Source of the DNA: an uncultured Muribaculaceae bacterium
GTDB lineage: Bacteria > Bacteroidota > Bacteroidia > Bacteroidales > Muribaculaceae
Assembly: GCA_910579675.1 (NCBI GenBank)
Contig: CAJTUF010000032.1
Coordinates: 1-17,353 of the forward strand
Direction: 5' to 3'
DNA length: 17,353 nt
The notes beneath the pieces are model-generated. The model had not been told where the DNA came from and searched no databases. It saw nothing but the letters and a program-made list of their open reading frames with translations. The position numbers and the translations under genes are program-made. Position 1 is the first letter of the stretch. Each line of letters begins with the position of its first letter. Positions 5,065 through 12,063 of the stretch are shown piece by piece.

Positions 5065-6846
5065 ATGCAACCACAGATCGACCTCACGGCCATACACTCG
5101 CCCGCCGACATACGCCGGATGGACATGAATCAACTCAAGGCCCTCGCAGCCTCGCTGCGTCGTCCACTGCTCGACAAGCTCTCGGCCCACGGCGGCCACG
5201 TAGGCCCCAACCTCGGCATGGTCGAGGCCATAATAGCCCTCCACTATGTGTTTGACACTCCGGATGACAAGATTGTGTTTGATGTATCGCACCAGACCTA
5301 TCCCCACAAGATGCTCACAGGGCGCATGGAGGCATTTACCGATCCGGCCCACTACGACGATGTGACCGGCTACACCAATCCGTCGGAGAGCCCCTACGAC
5401 CTCTTCTCGCTGGGCCACACCTCGTCGGCCGTGGCGCTCGCGTCGGGCCTGGCCAAAGCGCGCGATCTGGCCGGAGGCACCGAAAATGTGGTGGCTGTGA
5501 TAGGCGACGGCTCCCTCAGCGGAGGAGTGGCTTTCGAGGGACTCGACTATGGCGCTACTCTCGGCAGCAATTTCATTGTGGTGGTCAACGACAACGACAT
5601 GAGCATTGCCGAAAACCACGGCGGCATATATGCCGACCTGCATCTGCTGCGCAACACCAACGGCACCGCCGACAACAATATCTTCCGCGCCATGGGCTAT
5701 GCCTACCGCTATGTGCACTATGGCAACGATCTCCCCAGCCTCATCAAGGCTTTCAGCGATGTGAAAGATATAAAATATCCCGTGGTGGTGCATATCAACA
5801 CCATGAAAGGTATGGGTCTTCCGGTGGCCGAAGCTCATAAAGAGCGCTTCCATTTCAGCGGACCGTTTGACCTCAAGTCGGGCTCGCCCCTGGCCTCGGC
5901 ACCCTCGGGCACCGAGCCGGAGGATTATGCCGACATCTTTGCCGACCACTTCCTCAAAGAGATACGCAACCGCCACGACCTTGTGGCCATCACTGCGGGC
6001 ACCCCCGGTGTGATAGGCTTCGGGCCGGGCCGGCGCCGCGAAGCAGGCCGCCAGTTTGTCGATGTAGGCATAGCCGAGCAGCAGGCAGTGGCCATGGCCT
6101 CGGGCCTCGCCAAGGGGGGAGCCAAGCCTTTCGTGGGGCTTGCGAGCACCTTCCTCCAGAGAGCCTACGACCAGTTCAGCCAGGATATTGCCCTCAACCG
6201 ACAGCCGGCGGTGTTTATGGTGTTTTACGGCTCGATGTTTGGCATGACCGACGAGACCCACCTCGGATTTTTCGATCTGGGGCTCCTGTCGAATATCCCG
6301 GGGCTCACGGTGCTCGCCCCCACCTGCCGCGAGGAGTATCTGGCCATGATCCGCTGGGCTCAGGATGAGCGGGAGTGTCCGGTTGTGATCCGCGTGCCCG
6401 GCGGCCCGGTGATCTCCAATCCCTCAGTGGCTCTGCTCGACGACTATTCGGCACCGGCCTACGACATTGTGAGCCGCGGAGCCGAAGACGGCATAGCCCT
6501 CATAGGCGCAGGCACATTCCTGCCCGTGGTGCAGGAGGCTGCAAAGATTCTTGCGGCAAAGGGGATCGACGCCACTGTGATCAACCCGCGCAGCGTGTCG
6601 CATCTCGATGAGACCACCCTCTCGGCACTCAAAGCCTGCAAGGGGATCATCACCGCCGAAGATGGCATAGTCGATGGCGGCTATGGCCAGAAGATTGCTT
6701 CATATTTCGGCCGCGATGCAGTGAAGGTGGTCAATCTCGGATTGCCACGCGAGTTCCGCAACCGCTACAACCCGTCGGAGCTGCAGAAAGAGTGTGGACT
6801 CACACCCGGGCAGATAGCCGACACAGCCATGAGCCTCATGGAATAA
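5065..6846 (+). CDS. DXS-like thiamine-diphosphate enzyme (1-deoxyxylulose-5-phosphate synthase family, divergent)
   Basis: This 593-residue protein has the full three-domain DXS/transketolase layout. Cofactor parts are intact: GGHVGPNLG at 43-51, GDG at 147-149 with NDND at 175-178 (metal and diphosphate), a catalytic Glu338 in AEQQAV, and His263 in RFHFSGPFD. It is shorter than the usual 620-640 residues, mainly through a shortened loop after NDNDMSI. Against E. coli Dxs as I remember it, the two acceptor-phosphate arginines are gone: Arg420 of DRAG is Tyr388 (FYGS) and Arg478 of YPRG is Gly446 (VPGG). His431 is kept (His399). Proteins with this GMTDETHLG-type signature are usually annotated as Dxs but may use a different acceptor. 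It has its own promoter and converges with the DUF2851 gene 13 bases downstream. I give no gene symbol because true DXS activity is doubtful. Confidence 0.85.
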   Translation: MQPQIDLTAIHSPADIRRMDMNQLKALAASLRRPLLDKLSAHGGHVGPNLGMVEAIIALHYVFDTPDDKIVFDVSHQTYPHKMLTGRMEAFTDPAHYDDVTGYTNPSESPYDLFSLGHTSSAVALASGLAKARDLAGGTENVVAVIGDGSLSGGVAFEGLDYGATLGSNFIVVVNDNDMSIAENHGGIYADLHLLRNTNGTADNNIFRAMGYAYRYVHYGNDLPSLIKAFSDVKDIKYPVVVHINTMKGMGLPVAEAHKERFHFSGPFDLKSGSPLASAPSGTEPEDYADIFADHFLKEIRNRHDLVAITAGTPGVIGFGPGRRREAGRQFVDVGIAEQQAVAMASGLAKGGAKPFVGLASTFLQRAYDQFSQDIALNRQPAVFMVFYGSMFGMTDETHLGFFDLGLLSNIPGLTVLAPTCREEYLAMIRWAQDERECPVVIRVPGGPVISNPSVALLDDYSAPAYDIVSRGAEDGIALIGAGTFLPVVQEAAKILAAKGIDATVINPRSVSHLDETTLSALKACKGIITAEDGIVDGGYGQKIASYFGRDAVKVVNLGLPREFRNRYNPSELQKECGLTPGQIADTAMSLME

Positions 6847-6859
6847 AGCCGGCATCGGG

Positions 6860-8137
6860 CTAAGGCCGCGCAAGGGCGTAATAGCCTATGCGGCAGGCAA
6901 GGCAGCGGCGCTCCTGACAGTAGCGGCGGCGCAGCTGGATGATGGCCTGACTGTCAAACGCACTCTCAGCCTCAAGGCCGGCCCGGCTGAAAGCATCAAT
7001 GATGGAATTGCGCTCCGGGGGGAGCGATTGAAGCATTTCGATCGCCTGCTCCCGGAGCGTTTCGTTACATCGCGACGTGGCATAGGAATGGATGAGCGGC
7101 ACCGCCGCGTTGATCACGAGCAGATCGACCGACTGCTGGCTCAGGCTCCGGCCCGCATTGGCCACCGGAGCTCCGCCAAAGGTGTAGTGGGTATGCCAGT
7201 AGGGCGACAGCTCGGGAGCGAAGAGCTTGCGCGCCTGCTCGGGCGTGGCCGAGGCCAGCAGCCGCGAGTGCATCCTGAAGCCTCCGGCAAGCATGGCGGC
7301 GAGTGTGGCTATGCGCCGGTGCGGGAAATTGGCAGGACGCATGCGGCCCATCTTCCAGCCTGGCGACACCGGCGCCCTCAGCCCGAACTTGCGGGTCATG
7401 AAGCGGTATTCGCCCATAAGCTCCGAGGCATAAGGGTCACCCGCAGCCGAAGGAGCGTCGAGCAGACCGCTCTGACCAAACAGTATGGCCTCAAGGGTCA
7501 TGATCGAGTCGGAGTGCTTGCCCATCACCTGAAGCGGCGTCGACAGAGCGAGCCGCTCGAAGGGGTCGGCATTGACGCTGAAGCCCAGACAGCGGGCCAC
7601 GGTGACATAGGTGGCCTGCTCATAGTCGCCTCCGAGCCTGCTGAGCAGATCGCTGATGCGGCTCTCCTTGTCGTAGAGCCTCTCGTAGGCCAGGGTGGTG
7701 AGCCACGACCTCCGGCGCAGGCTGTCGAGGCCCGCGAGCATCGGTGCGCAGGGTATGTCGAGATCCGCACGCTCCACGAGGCTGCGGTAGCGGCGCTCCA
7801 GATCCTCGCGGCGCGGCAGTATCATCTGCGGTATGGTCTCGCCGTTGCTGCGCGCTATCACCGCGTCCGACACATCGACCACATGAAGTATCACACTGTC
7901 GTAGGCCGGATCGCCGTCGTGGTGATGGCGGTGCCAGTCGCTCGCACGGACATGTATCTCCACATTTCCAGCCCACCGGCGCCCCCCGATCTCTATCTTG
8001 GCATTGAAGAAATCGGGACCTGAATCGACATTGCGCCGACCCGGATCGATGATGCGCAGCGGCTTACCGTCGACCGTAAAAACGGCGCCGGAGGGGAGCA
8101 GGCGGTGCTCCCACGCATATTGCATCAGCATCTCCAT
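6860..8137 (-). CDS. DUF2851 family protein
   Basis: This 425-residue soluble protein belongs to DUF2851, a Bacteroidetes family of unknown function. The N-terminus carries the family signature: YAWEHRLLP, then IIDPGRRNVDSGPDFFNAKI (30-48), then GNVEIHVRASDWHRHHHDGD (58-77) and AYDSVILHVV. The conserved order GPDF ... VEIHV resembles a nuclease-type acidic core, but that is inference only. The C-terminus ends with a cysteine motif, C407-x4-C412-x2-C415, which could bind metal. It starts 25 bases after the cydB stop with no promoter in the gap, so it is probably the last gene of the cyd operon. The stop sits beside the end of the convergent DXS-like gene; a tiny dyad (AGCC ... GGCT) lies there, but no convincing terminator. 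Confidence 0.9.
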   Translation of the reverse strand: MEMLMQYAWEHRLLPSGAVFTVDGKPLRIIDPGRRNVDSGPDFFNAKIEIGGRRWAGNVEIHVRASDWHRHHHDGDPAYDSVILHVVDVSDAVIARSNGETIPQMILPRREDLERRYRSLVERADLDIPCAPMLAGLDSLRRRSWLTTLAYERLYDKESRISDLLSRLGGDYEQATYVTVARCLGFSVNADPFERLALSTPLQVMGKHSDSIMTLEAILFGQSGLLDAPSAAGDPYASELMGEYRFMTRKFGLRAPVSPGWKMGRMRPANFPHRRIATLAAMLAGGFRMHSRLLASATPEQARKLFAPELSPYWHTHYTFGGAPVANAGRSLSQQSVDLLVINAAVPLIHSYATSRCNETLREQAIEMLQSLPPERNSIIDAFSRAGLEAESAFDSQAIIQLRRRYCQERRCLACRIGYYALARP

Positions 8138-8162
8138 GGGCCGGGGCCTGGGAAGGCGATGA

Positions 8163-9308
8163 TCAATAAAGATGTTCAGCCGGGTCTTTGACCTCGGCGG
8201 GAGTGATGGGCTTGCGGGTCATGGCATGCCACACATAAGCAATGTAGGCCACAACAAATGGCACTGCGAGCGACACCCAGCTCATGGTCTCGAGGGTGAA
8301 ATGCGAGCTCGACGAATTGGCTATCGTGAGCGACGAGTCGAGATCGATAAGCGAGGGATAGTAGGGGGTGTTGTTGAAGCCGGCAAGGCAAAACAGCGCC
8401 ACAACCACCAGAGCCGAACCGGGTCCGGTGAACCATATGCCCGAGCGGTAGCCCGGGCGGAATATGGTGAGCCCCAGTCCTGCCAGCACAAGCACCACGC
8501 CGAGCAGAAACATCACAGCCACCACCGGCATAGCCATAAGGTTGTTGAAATACTTATAAGGCTCGGGCATGAATCCCACCTCGGTCTGAGTCAGTCCGGT
8601 TGTGGTGAGCAGCACTCCGGTGAAGGCAAGGAAGAGCACTACAAATATGAGGCCGTTGACGAGCACGCGGCGGCGGTTGCGGCGCTCAAGGTCGGGAGCG
8701 TCGGTGATGGTAAGCAGGAAATAGAGCGCCGCCTGGGTGCGGGCCAGGAAGAGGATGGTGAAGCCCAGCAGGAGATTCTGCCAGCAGGCAATAGCCTCAA
8801 GGCCGCGCGTGGGGGCCCACTGCGAGATCACCGGTGCCGACGCGTCGAGGATATTGGTCTTGCTCACGGTAAACTCGGCGCCGAAAAACATCATGCCTAC
8901 AGCCACACCGAGCAACACACTCCCCACACTGCCGTTGATGAAAAGGAATATGTCGTAGGTCTCGCAACCGTAGAGATTGCCCGGCTTTCGGCGGTATTCA
9001 TAGCTCACAGCCTGAATCACGAAGCTGAACAGAATGAGCATCCAGAGCCAGTAGGCGCCGCCGAAGCTCGTGGAATAAAAGAGAGGGAAGGAGGCGAAAA
9101 ATGCTCCGCCAAACACCACCAGAGTGGTGAAACTGAGCTCCCACTTGCGGCCGAGGGTATTGACGAGCATTGCGCGGCCACTGCGGTCGGCCGCATGACT
9201 GAGCAGCATGGTCTGGCCACCCTGCACAAACAGTAGGAACACGAGAGCCGCACCAAGCACGGCGATGATGAGCCACCAATAGGCTTGTAAAGTTTCGAGC
9301 GCTATCAT
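8163..9308 (-). CDS. cydB: Cytochrome bd quinol oxidase subunit II
   Basis: CydB is the second core subunit of the inner-membrane cytochrome bd oxidase, which reduces oxygen to water with electrons from quinol and supports growth at very low oxygen. The 381-residue protein starts MIALETLQAYWWLIIAVLGAAL and shows about eight to nine hydrophobic helices. Family motifs include QGGQTMLL near residue 30, GRKWELSFTT at about 53, and WQNLLLGFTILFLARTQAALYFL in the middle. Its ATG overlaps the cydA stop by four bases (ATGA, 9308-9305), so translation of the two subunits is probably coupled. A charged tail (ITPAEVKDPAEHLY) ends the protein. Confidence 0.96.
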   Translation of the reverse strand: MIALETLQAYWWLIIAVLGAALVFLLFVQGGQTMLLSHAADRSGRAMLVNTLGRKWELSFTTLVVFGGAFFASFPLFYSTSFGGAYWLWMLILFSFVIQAVSYEYRRKPGNLYGCETYDIFLFINGSVGSVLLGVAVGMMFFGAEFTVSKTNILDASAPVISQWAPTRGLEAIACWQNLLLGFTILFLARTQAALYFLLTITDAPDLERRNRRRVLVNGLIFVVLFLAFTGVLLTTTGLTQTEVGFMPEPYKYFNNLMAMPVVAVMFLLGVVLVLAGLGLTIFRPGYRSGIWFTGPGSALVVVALFCLAGFNNTPYYPSLIDLDSSLTIANSSSSHFTLETMSWVSLAVPFVVAYIAYVWHAMTRKPITPAEVKDPAEHLY

Positions 9309-10903
9309 TTCTTTATGCTTACAGAGGGTGAGGGGGTGGAATGGTCATGATCTTCGGGGCCGCGGGCTATAGCCTTGAGCATGATGCTTATCTCGGCGGC
9401 CAGAAGGGCGGTGAATATCAATGCGAAAAGCCAGAAGGTGAGCATCACCGTGGAGGGGTTGAGATCGGATATGGCCGCACGGGTGGGCATGAGATTCTGG
9501 ATCACCCAGGGCTGGCGTCCTACCTCGGCCACAATCCATCCCGACTGCGAGCATACCCACACCAGAGGTATGGTGATCATGCCGAGCCACTGCACCACGC
9601 GGCTCCCCTTGAGGGGCGCCGGCTTGCGGTAGGCCAAGAAGAGTGCGGCGGCGAAGAAGAGCAGCAGCCAGCCGCCCAGTATCACCATCACATGGAAGGC
9701 ATAGAACGTGAGTGCAACCGGAGGCACAGCCTCCGAGGGGCTGTCGAGATAGCCGAAGCCAAACGAAGGATAGTCGGCCTTGATTGCCTCGCGGGCAGCC
9801 TCCATTCCGGCGGCGTCGCCCGAAGCCATAGCGACGTCAAACCGACGCAGCGCCTCATGTGAGCGGCGTCCGGCCTCGATGCGCTCAGCATAGCTCAGGG
9901 TGCGCACAGTGTCGCCCGAGGCGGTGATGTCGGTCACGCCGTTGATAAGATCGTTGATGCCCGGCACAAACGCATCCATATCGTGGGTGGCAAGGAAGCT
10001 GAGGCCGTAGGGTATAGAGATGTCGAAGAGGAACGGATCTTCATCATTGTCGACCGTCTTGGCGGGATTGAGGATGCCGAAAGCGGTGATGGCCTGACCG
10101 CGCGAGCCGTCGTAGAGGCCCTCCATGGCTGCCAGCTTCATCGGCTGCACCTTGGCAACGTCGACACTTGACGAGTCGCCGCTCCAAAGAGTGAGCAGGA
10201 TGCCGGCGAGGCCTACCCAGCCGCCTACCTTGATGGAGCGCAACGCCATGGACTCATGACGCTTCTTGAGCAGGAACCAGCAGCTGATACCGACAACAAA
10301 CACACCAGAAAGAGTCCAGCCGCTCATCACCGAGTGGATAAACTTATGGATAGCCACCGGCGAGAGAGCCACTTCGGCAAACGAATCCATGACATTGCGC
10401 ATCTGGGCCGGATCAAACTCCATGCCCACAGGATATTGCATCCACGCATTGGCCACAAGGATCCACAGCGCCGAGATACTCGCGCCTATAGCCGTGAGCC
10501 ATGTAGCCGCGAGGTGGAACCGCGGGCTCACCTTGGTCCAGCCGAAAAACATCACAGCTATGAAAGTCGATTCCATGAAAAACGCGAATATACCCTCCAC
10601 GGCCAGCGGAGCGCCGAATATATCGCCCACAAACCAGGAGTAGTTGCTCCAGTTGGTGCCAAACTCAAATTCGAGGATTATGCCCGTGGCCACACCGAGA
10701 GCAAAATTTATGCCGAAAAGGAGCATCCAGAATTTGGTGGCCGACAGCCACTCGCGGGAACGTCCGCGACGGTAGTAGATGGTCTCCATAATCGCTACGA
10801 TTACGGACAGACCGAGGGTGAGAGGCACGAAAAGCCAATGATACATGGCCGTCAGCGCAAATTGCCACCGCGACCAGTCTACAACACTAATCAAGTCGTT
10901 CAT
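9305..10903 (-). CDS. cydA: Cytochrome bd quinol oxidase subunit I
   Basis: CydA carries the three hemes and the quinol site of the bd oxidase. The 532-residue protein keeps the expected ligands: His22 in FALTAMYHWLFVPLTLG, Glu103 and Glu111 in GAPLAVEGIFAFFMEST, His186 in AIHKF, and Met406 in FHVM. The Q-loop quinol residues Lys256 and Glu261 are present in KVQPMKLAAMEG. An extra stretch of about 75 mostly charged residues (about 318-392) lies between the start of the Q-loop and the next helix. The residue two before the heme ligand Met406 is His404, where E. coli CydA has Arg (FRIM). The gene begins 36 bases after the DUF4492 gene and overlaps cydB. Confidence 0.97.
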   Translation of the reverse strand: MNDLISVVDWSRWQFALTAMYHWLFVPLTLGLSVIVAIMETIYYRRGRSREWLSATKFWMLLFGINFALGVATGIILEFEFGTNWSNYSWFVGDIFGAPLAVEGIFAFFMESTFIAVMFFGWTKVSPRFHLAATWLTAIGASISALWILVANAWMQYPVGMEFDPAQMRNVMDSFAEVALSPVAIHKFIHSVMSGWTLSGVFVVGISCWFLLKKRHESMALRSIKVGGWVGLAGILLTLWSGDSSSVDVAKVQPMKLAAMEGLYDGSRGQAITAFGILNPAKTVDNDEDPFLFDISIPYGLSFLATHDMDAFVPGINDLINGVTDITASGDTVRTLSYAERIEAGRRSHEALRRFDVAMASGDAAGMEAAREAIKADYPSFGFGYLDSPSEAVPPVALTFYAFHVMVILGGWLLLFFAAALFLAYRKPAPLKGSRVVQWLGMITIPLVWVCSQSGWIVAEVGRQPWVIQNLMPTRAAISDLNPSTVMLTFWLFALIFTALLAAEISIMLKAIARGPEDHDHSTPSPSVSIKK

Positions 10904-10939
10904 GAGCTCAGATTCAAGGTATTGTCGTTTTGTGTTGGG

Positions 10940-11161
10940 TTAATTTCTGTGATGGTTGATAAGCTGCGTCCTCACGGCGGCCGCCTTGTCGGCGTCGTTG
11001 TCGTAGCGCTCATTGAGTATGTTTGGGAAGAAAAAGAGCTTCATCACCCCAAACAGCAGTATAAGCTTGATGATGATCAGGGCCCATAGCTTGCGGCCCA
11101 CTGTCATGGACCGGAAACCGTCGACATACAGGTCGGCCACCCGGCGCATGAAGGTTGTCAT
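10940..11161 (-). CDS. DUF4492 small membrane protein next to cydAB
   Basis: This 73-residue protein matches DUF4492, a small family encoded beside cydAB in Bacteroidetes and some related gut bacteria. An amphipathic N-terminus (FMRRVADLYVDGFRSM) leads into one membrane helix (LWALIIIKLILLFGVMKLFFF, about 25-45), followed by the conserved PNILNERYDNDADKAAAVR tail. Its start overlaps the HAD stop by four bases (ATGA, 11161-11158) and it precedes cydA by 36 bases. One short helix and tight linkage suggest an accessory bd oxidase subunit, like CydX in proteobacteria. That is an analogy, since the sequence does not resemble CydX as I know it. Confidence 0.9.
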   Translation of the reverse strand: MTTFMRRVADLYVDGFRSMTVGRKLWALIIIKLILLFGVMKLFFFPNILNERYDNDADKAAAVRTQLINHHRN

Positions 11162-11820
11162 ATCGTGTCCTGATCAACGATCGGAAGGATATCCGTCGGG
11201 TTATAGATGATATGGTCGGCATGGTGGTCGCGCAACTCGCTCACCGGGCGGAAACCCCAGGTGACACCCACCGACTCGATGCAGGCCCGGCGCGCCGTCT
11301 CCATGTCAACACCCGAGTCGCCCACATAAAGAGTTTCGCTTTTGGGAGTGGGATGGGTCGACAGGATATCAAACACTATCGAGGGATCAGGCTTGGTCGG
11401 CACTCCGGGGCGGTTGCCCTCGGCTGCCACAAAATTGATGTCGGGGAAATAGACCTCCATGAGCCGCGTCACCGCCTCCTGATACTTGTTGGAGGCCACC
11501 GCTATGGCCACTCCCCTGCTCTGCAGCCCCGCAAGAAGCTCGGGGATGCCCGGATAGGGCTTGGTGTGGTCGGCCAGATGGCTGTCGTAATACTCCTTGA
11601 AGCGCTCGCGCAGGCGCTCGACCGTGGCGAGGGTGCGGTGTTCCTCGGGGAGAGCGCGCTCAATGAGGCGGCTCACACCGTTGCCCACCATCATGGGATA
11701 AGCATCGAGGGAGTGGGTGGGATACCCCTCAGCCTCGAGTGCATGGTTGGTCGCTGTGCCGAGATCGTCGATCGTATTGAGCAGCGTTCCGTCCAGATCA
11801 AATATTACAAGTCGTTTCAT
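11158..11820 (-). CDS. HAD-superfamily phosphatase, phosphoglycolate phosphatase-like
   Basis: The 220-residue protein is a HAD hydrolase of the Gph type with an alpha-helical cap. Motif I is FDLDGT with nucleophile Asp8 and Asp10, motif II is VASNK, motif III is the lysine of PTKPDPS, and motif IV is YVGDSGVDMETARRA. Such enzymes remove phosphate from phosphoglycolate or similar small metabolites, so the exact substrate cannot be read here. I chose the ATG at 11820 (MKRLVIFDLDG) over the in-frame start at 11958, because the extra 46 residues are low-complexity and the -7 box lies inside them. It is the first gene of the HAD-DUF4492-cydA-cydB-DUF2851 set and overlaps DUF4492 by four bases. 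Confidence 0.93.
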   Translation of the reverse strand: MKRLVIFDLDGTLLNTIDDLGTATNHALEAEGYPTHSLDAYPMMVGNGVSRLIERALPEEHRTLATVERLRERFKEYYDSHLADHTKPYPGIPELLAGLQSRGVAIAVASNKYQEAVTRLMEVYFPDINFVAAEGNRPGVPTKPDPSIVFDILSTHPTPKSETLYVGDSGVDMETARRACIESVGVTWGFRPVSELRDHHADHIIYNPTDILPIVDQDTI

Positions 11821-11826
11821 CGGCGG

Positions 11827-11834
11827 CAAATATA
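11827..11834 (-). promoter_or_regulatory. HAD-cyd operon -7 promoter box TATATTTG
   Basis: The minus strand reads TATATTTG, an exact fit to TAnnTTTG, ending six bases before the HAD ATG at 11820. Transcription would begin at or next to the start codon, giving a leaderless or nearly leaderless mRNA. A TTTG occurs at 11850-11847, but only 12 bases upstream of the box, short of normal -33 spacing. Confidence 0.6.
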
Positions 11835-11962
11835 GCCATTTCCGACCAAACATCATCTCCCCTCCGCCCCTTTTTTCACTCTTTTTTTTGCAGACGGAAT
11901 CGGGAGGCTCCGGGTCGGGTAAGATTTTTTTAGATTTTTCTTTACAACGACGCGGCACCGGA

Positions 11963-11995
11963 CTTGCATTTTCTCAACCTTTTTCACTACCTTTG
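11963..11995 (+). promoter_or_regulatory. Promoter of the MFS-GH130-GH92-manA operon
   Basis: TACCTTTG at 11988-11995 matches TAnnTTTG exactly, and CTTG at 11963-11966, 21 bases before it, is a three-of-four match to the -33 TTTG. It predicts a leader of about 60 bases before the MFS ATG at 12064. The rest of the divergent region 11821-12063 holds T-rich runs (about 11925-11943) and no gene other than a possible 10-codon leader frame. Confidence 0.65.
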
Positions 11996-12019
11996 TCAAT
12001 CCCTTACCGATAATACCTG

Positions 12020-12052
12020 ATGCCTATCAAATTATCAAGAATCACCGCATAA
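12020..12052 (+). CDS. Possible 10-codon leader peptide
   Basis: ATG at 12020 opens a short frame encoding MPIKLSRITA and stops with TAA at 12050-12052, eleven bases before the MFS start. It lies inside the predicted 5' leader and in a different frame from the transporter. It could tune translation of the operon or be chance; there is no run of one regulatory amino acid as in classical attenuators. Confidence 0.2.
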   Translation: MPIKLSRITA

Positions 12053-12063
12053 AGCGATTATTG

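Noticed and set aside
5047..6261. A 404-residue minus-strand open frame opposite the DXS-like gene
   Set aside because: It is a shadow of a clear coding gene; the composition is rich in His, Gly and Val with no domain pattern.
6847..6861. Small dyad AGCC ... GGCT between the convergent DXS-like and DUF2851 genes as a shared terminator
   Set aside because: The stem is only four bases, overlaps a stop codon and has no T-run on either strand.
11821..11958. N-terminal extension of the HAD phosphatase to 11958
   Set aside because: HAD motif I normally lies within the first ten residues, and the -7 promoter box falls inside the extension.
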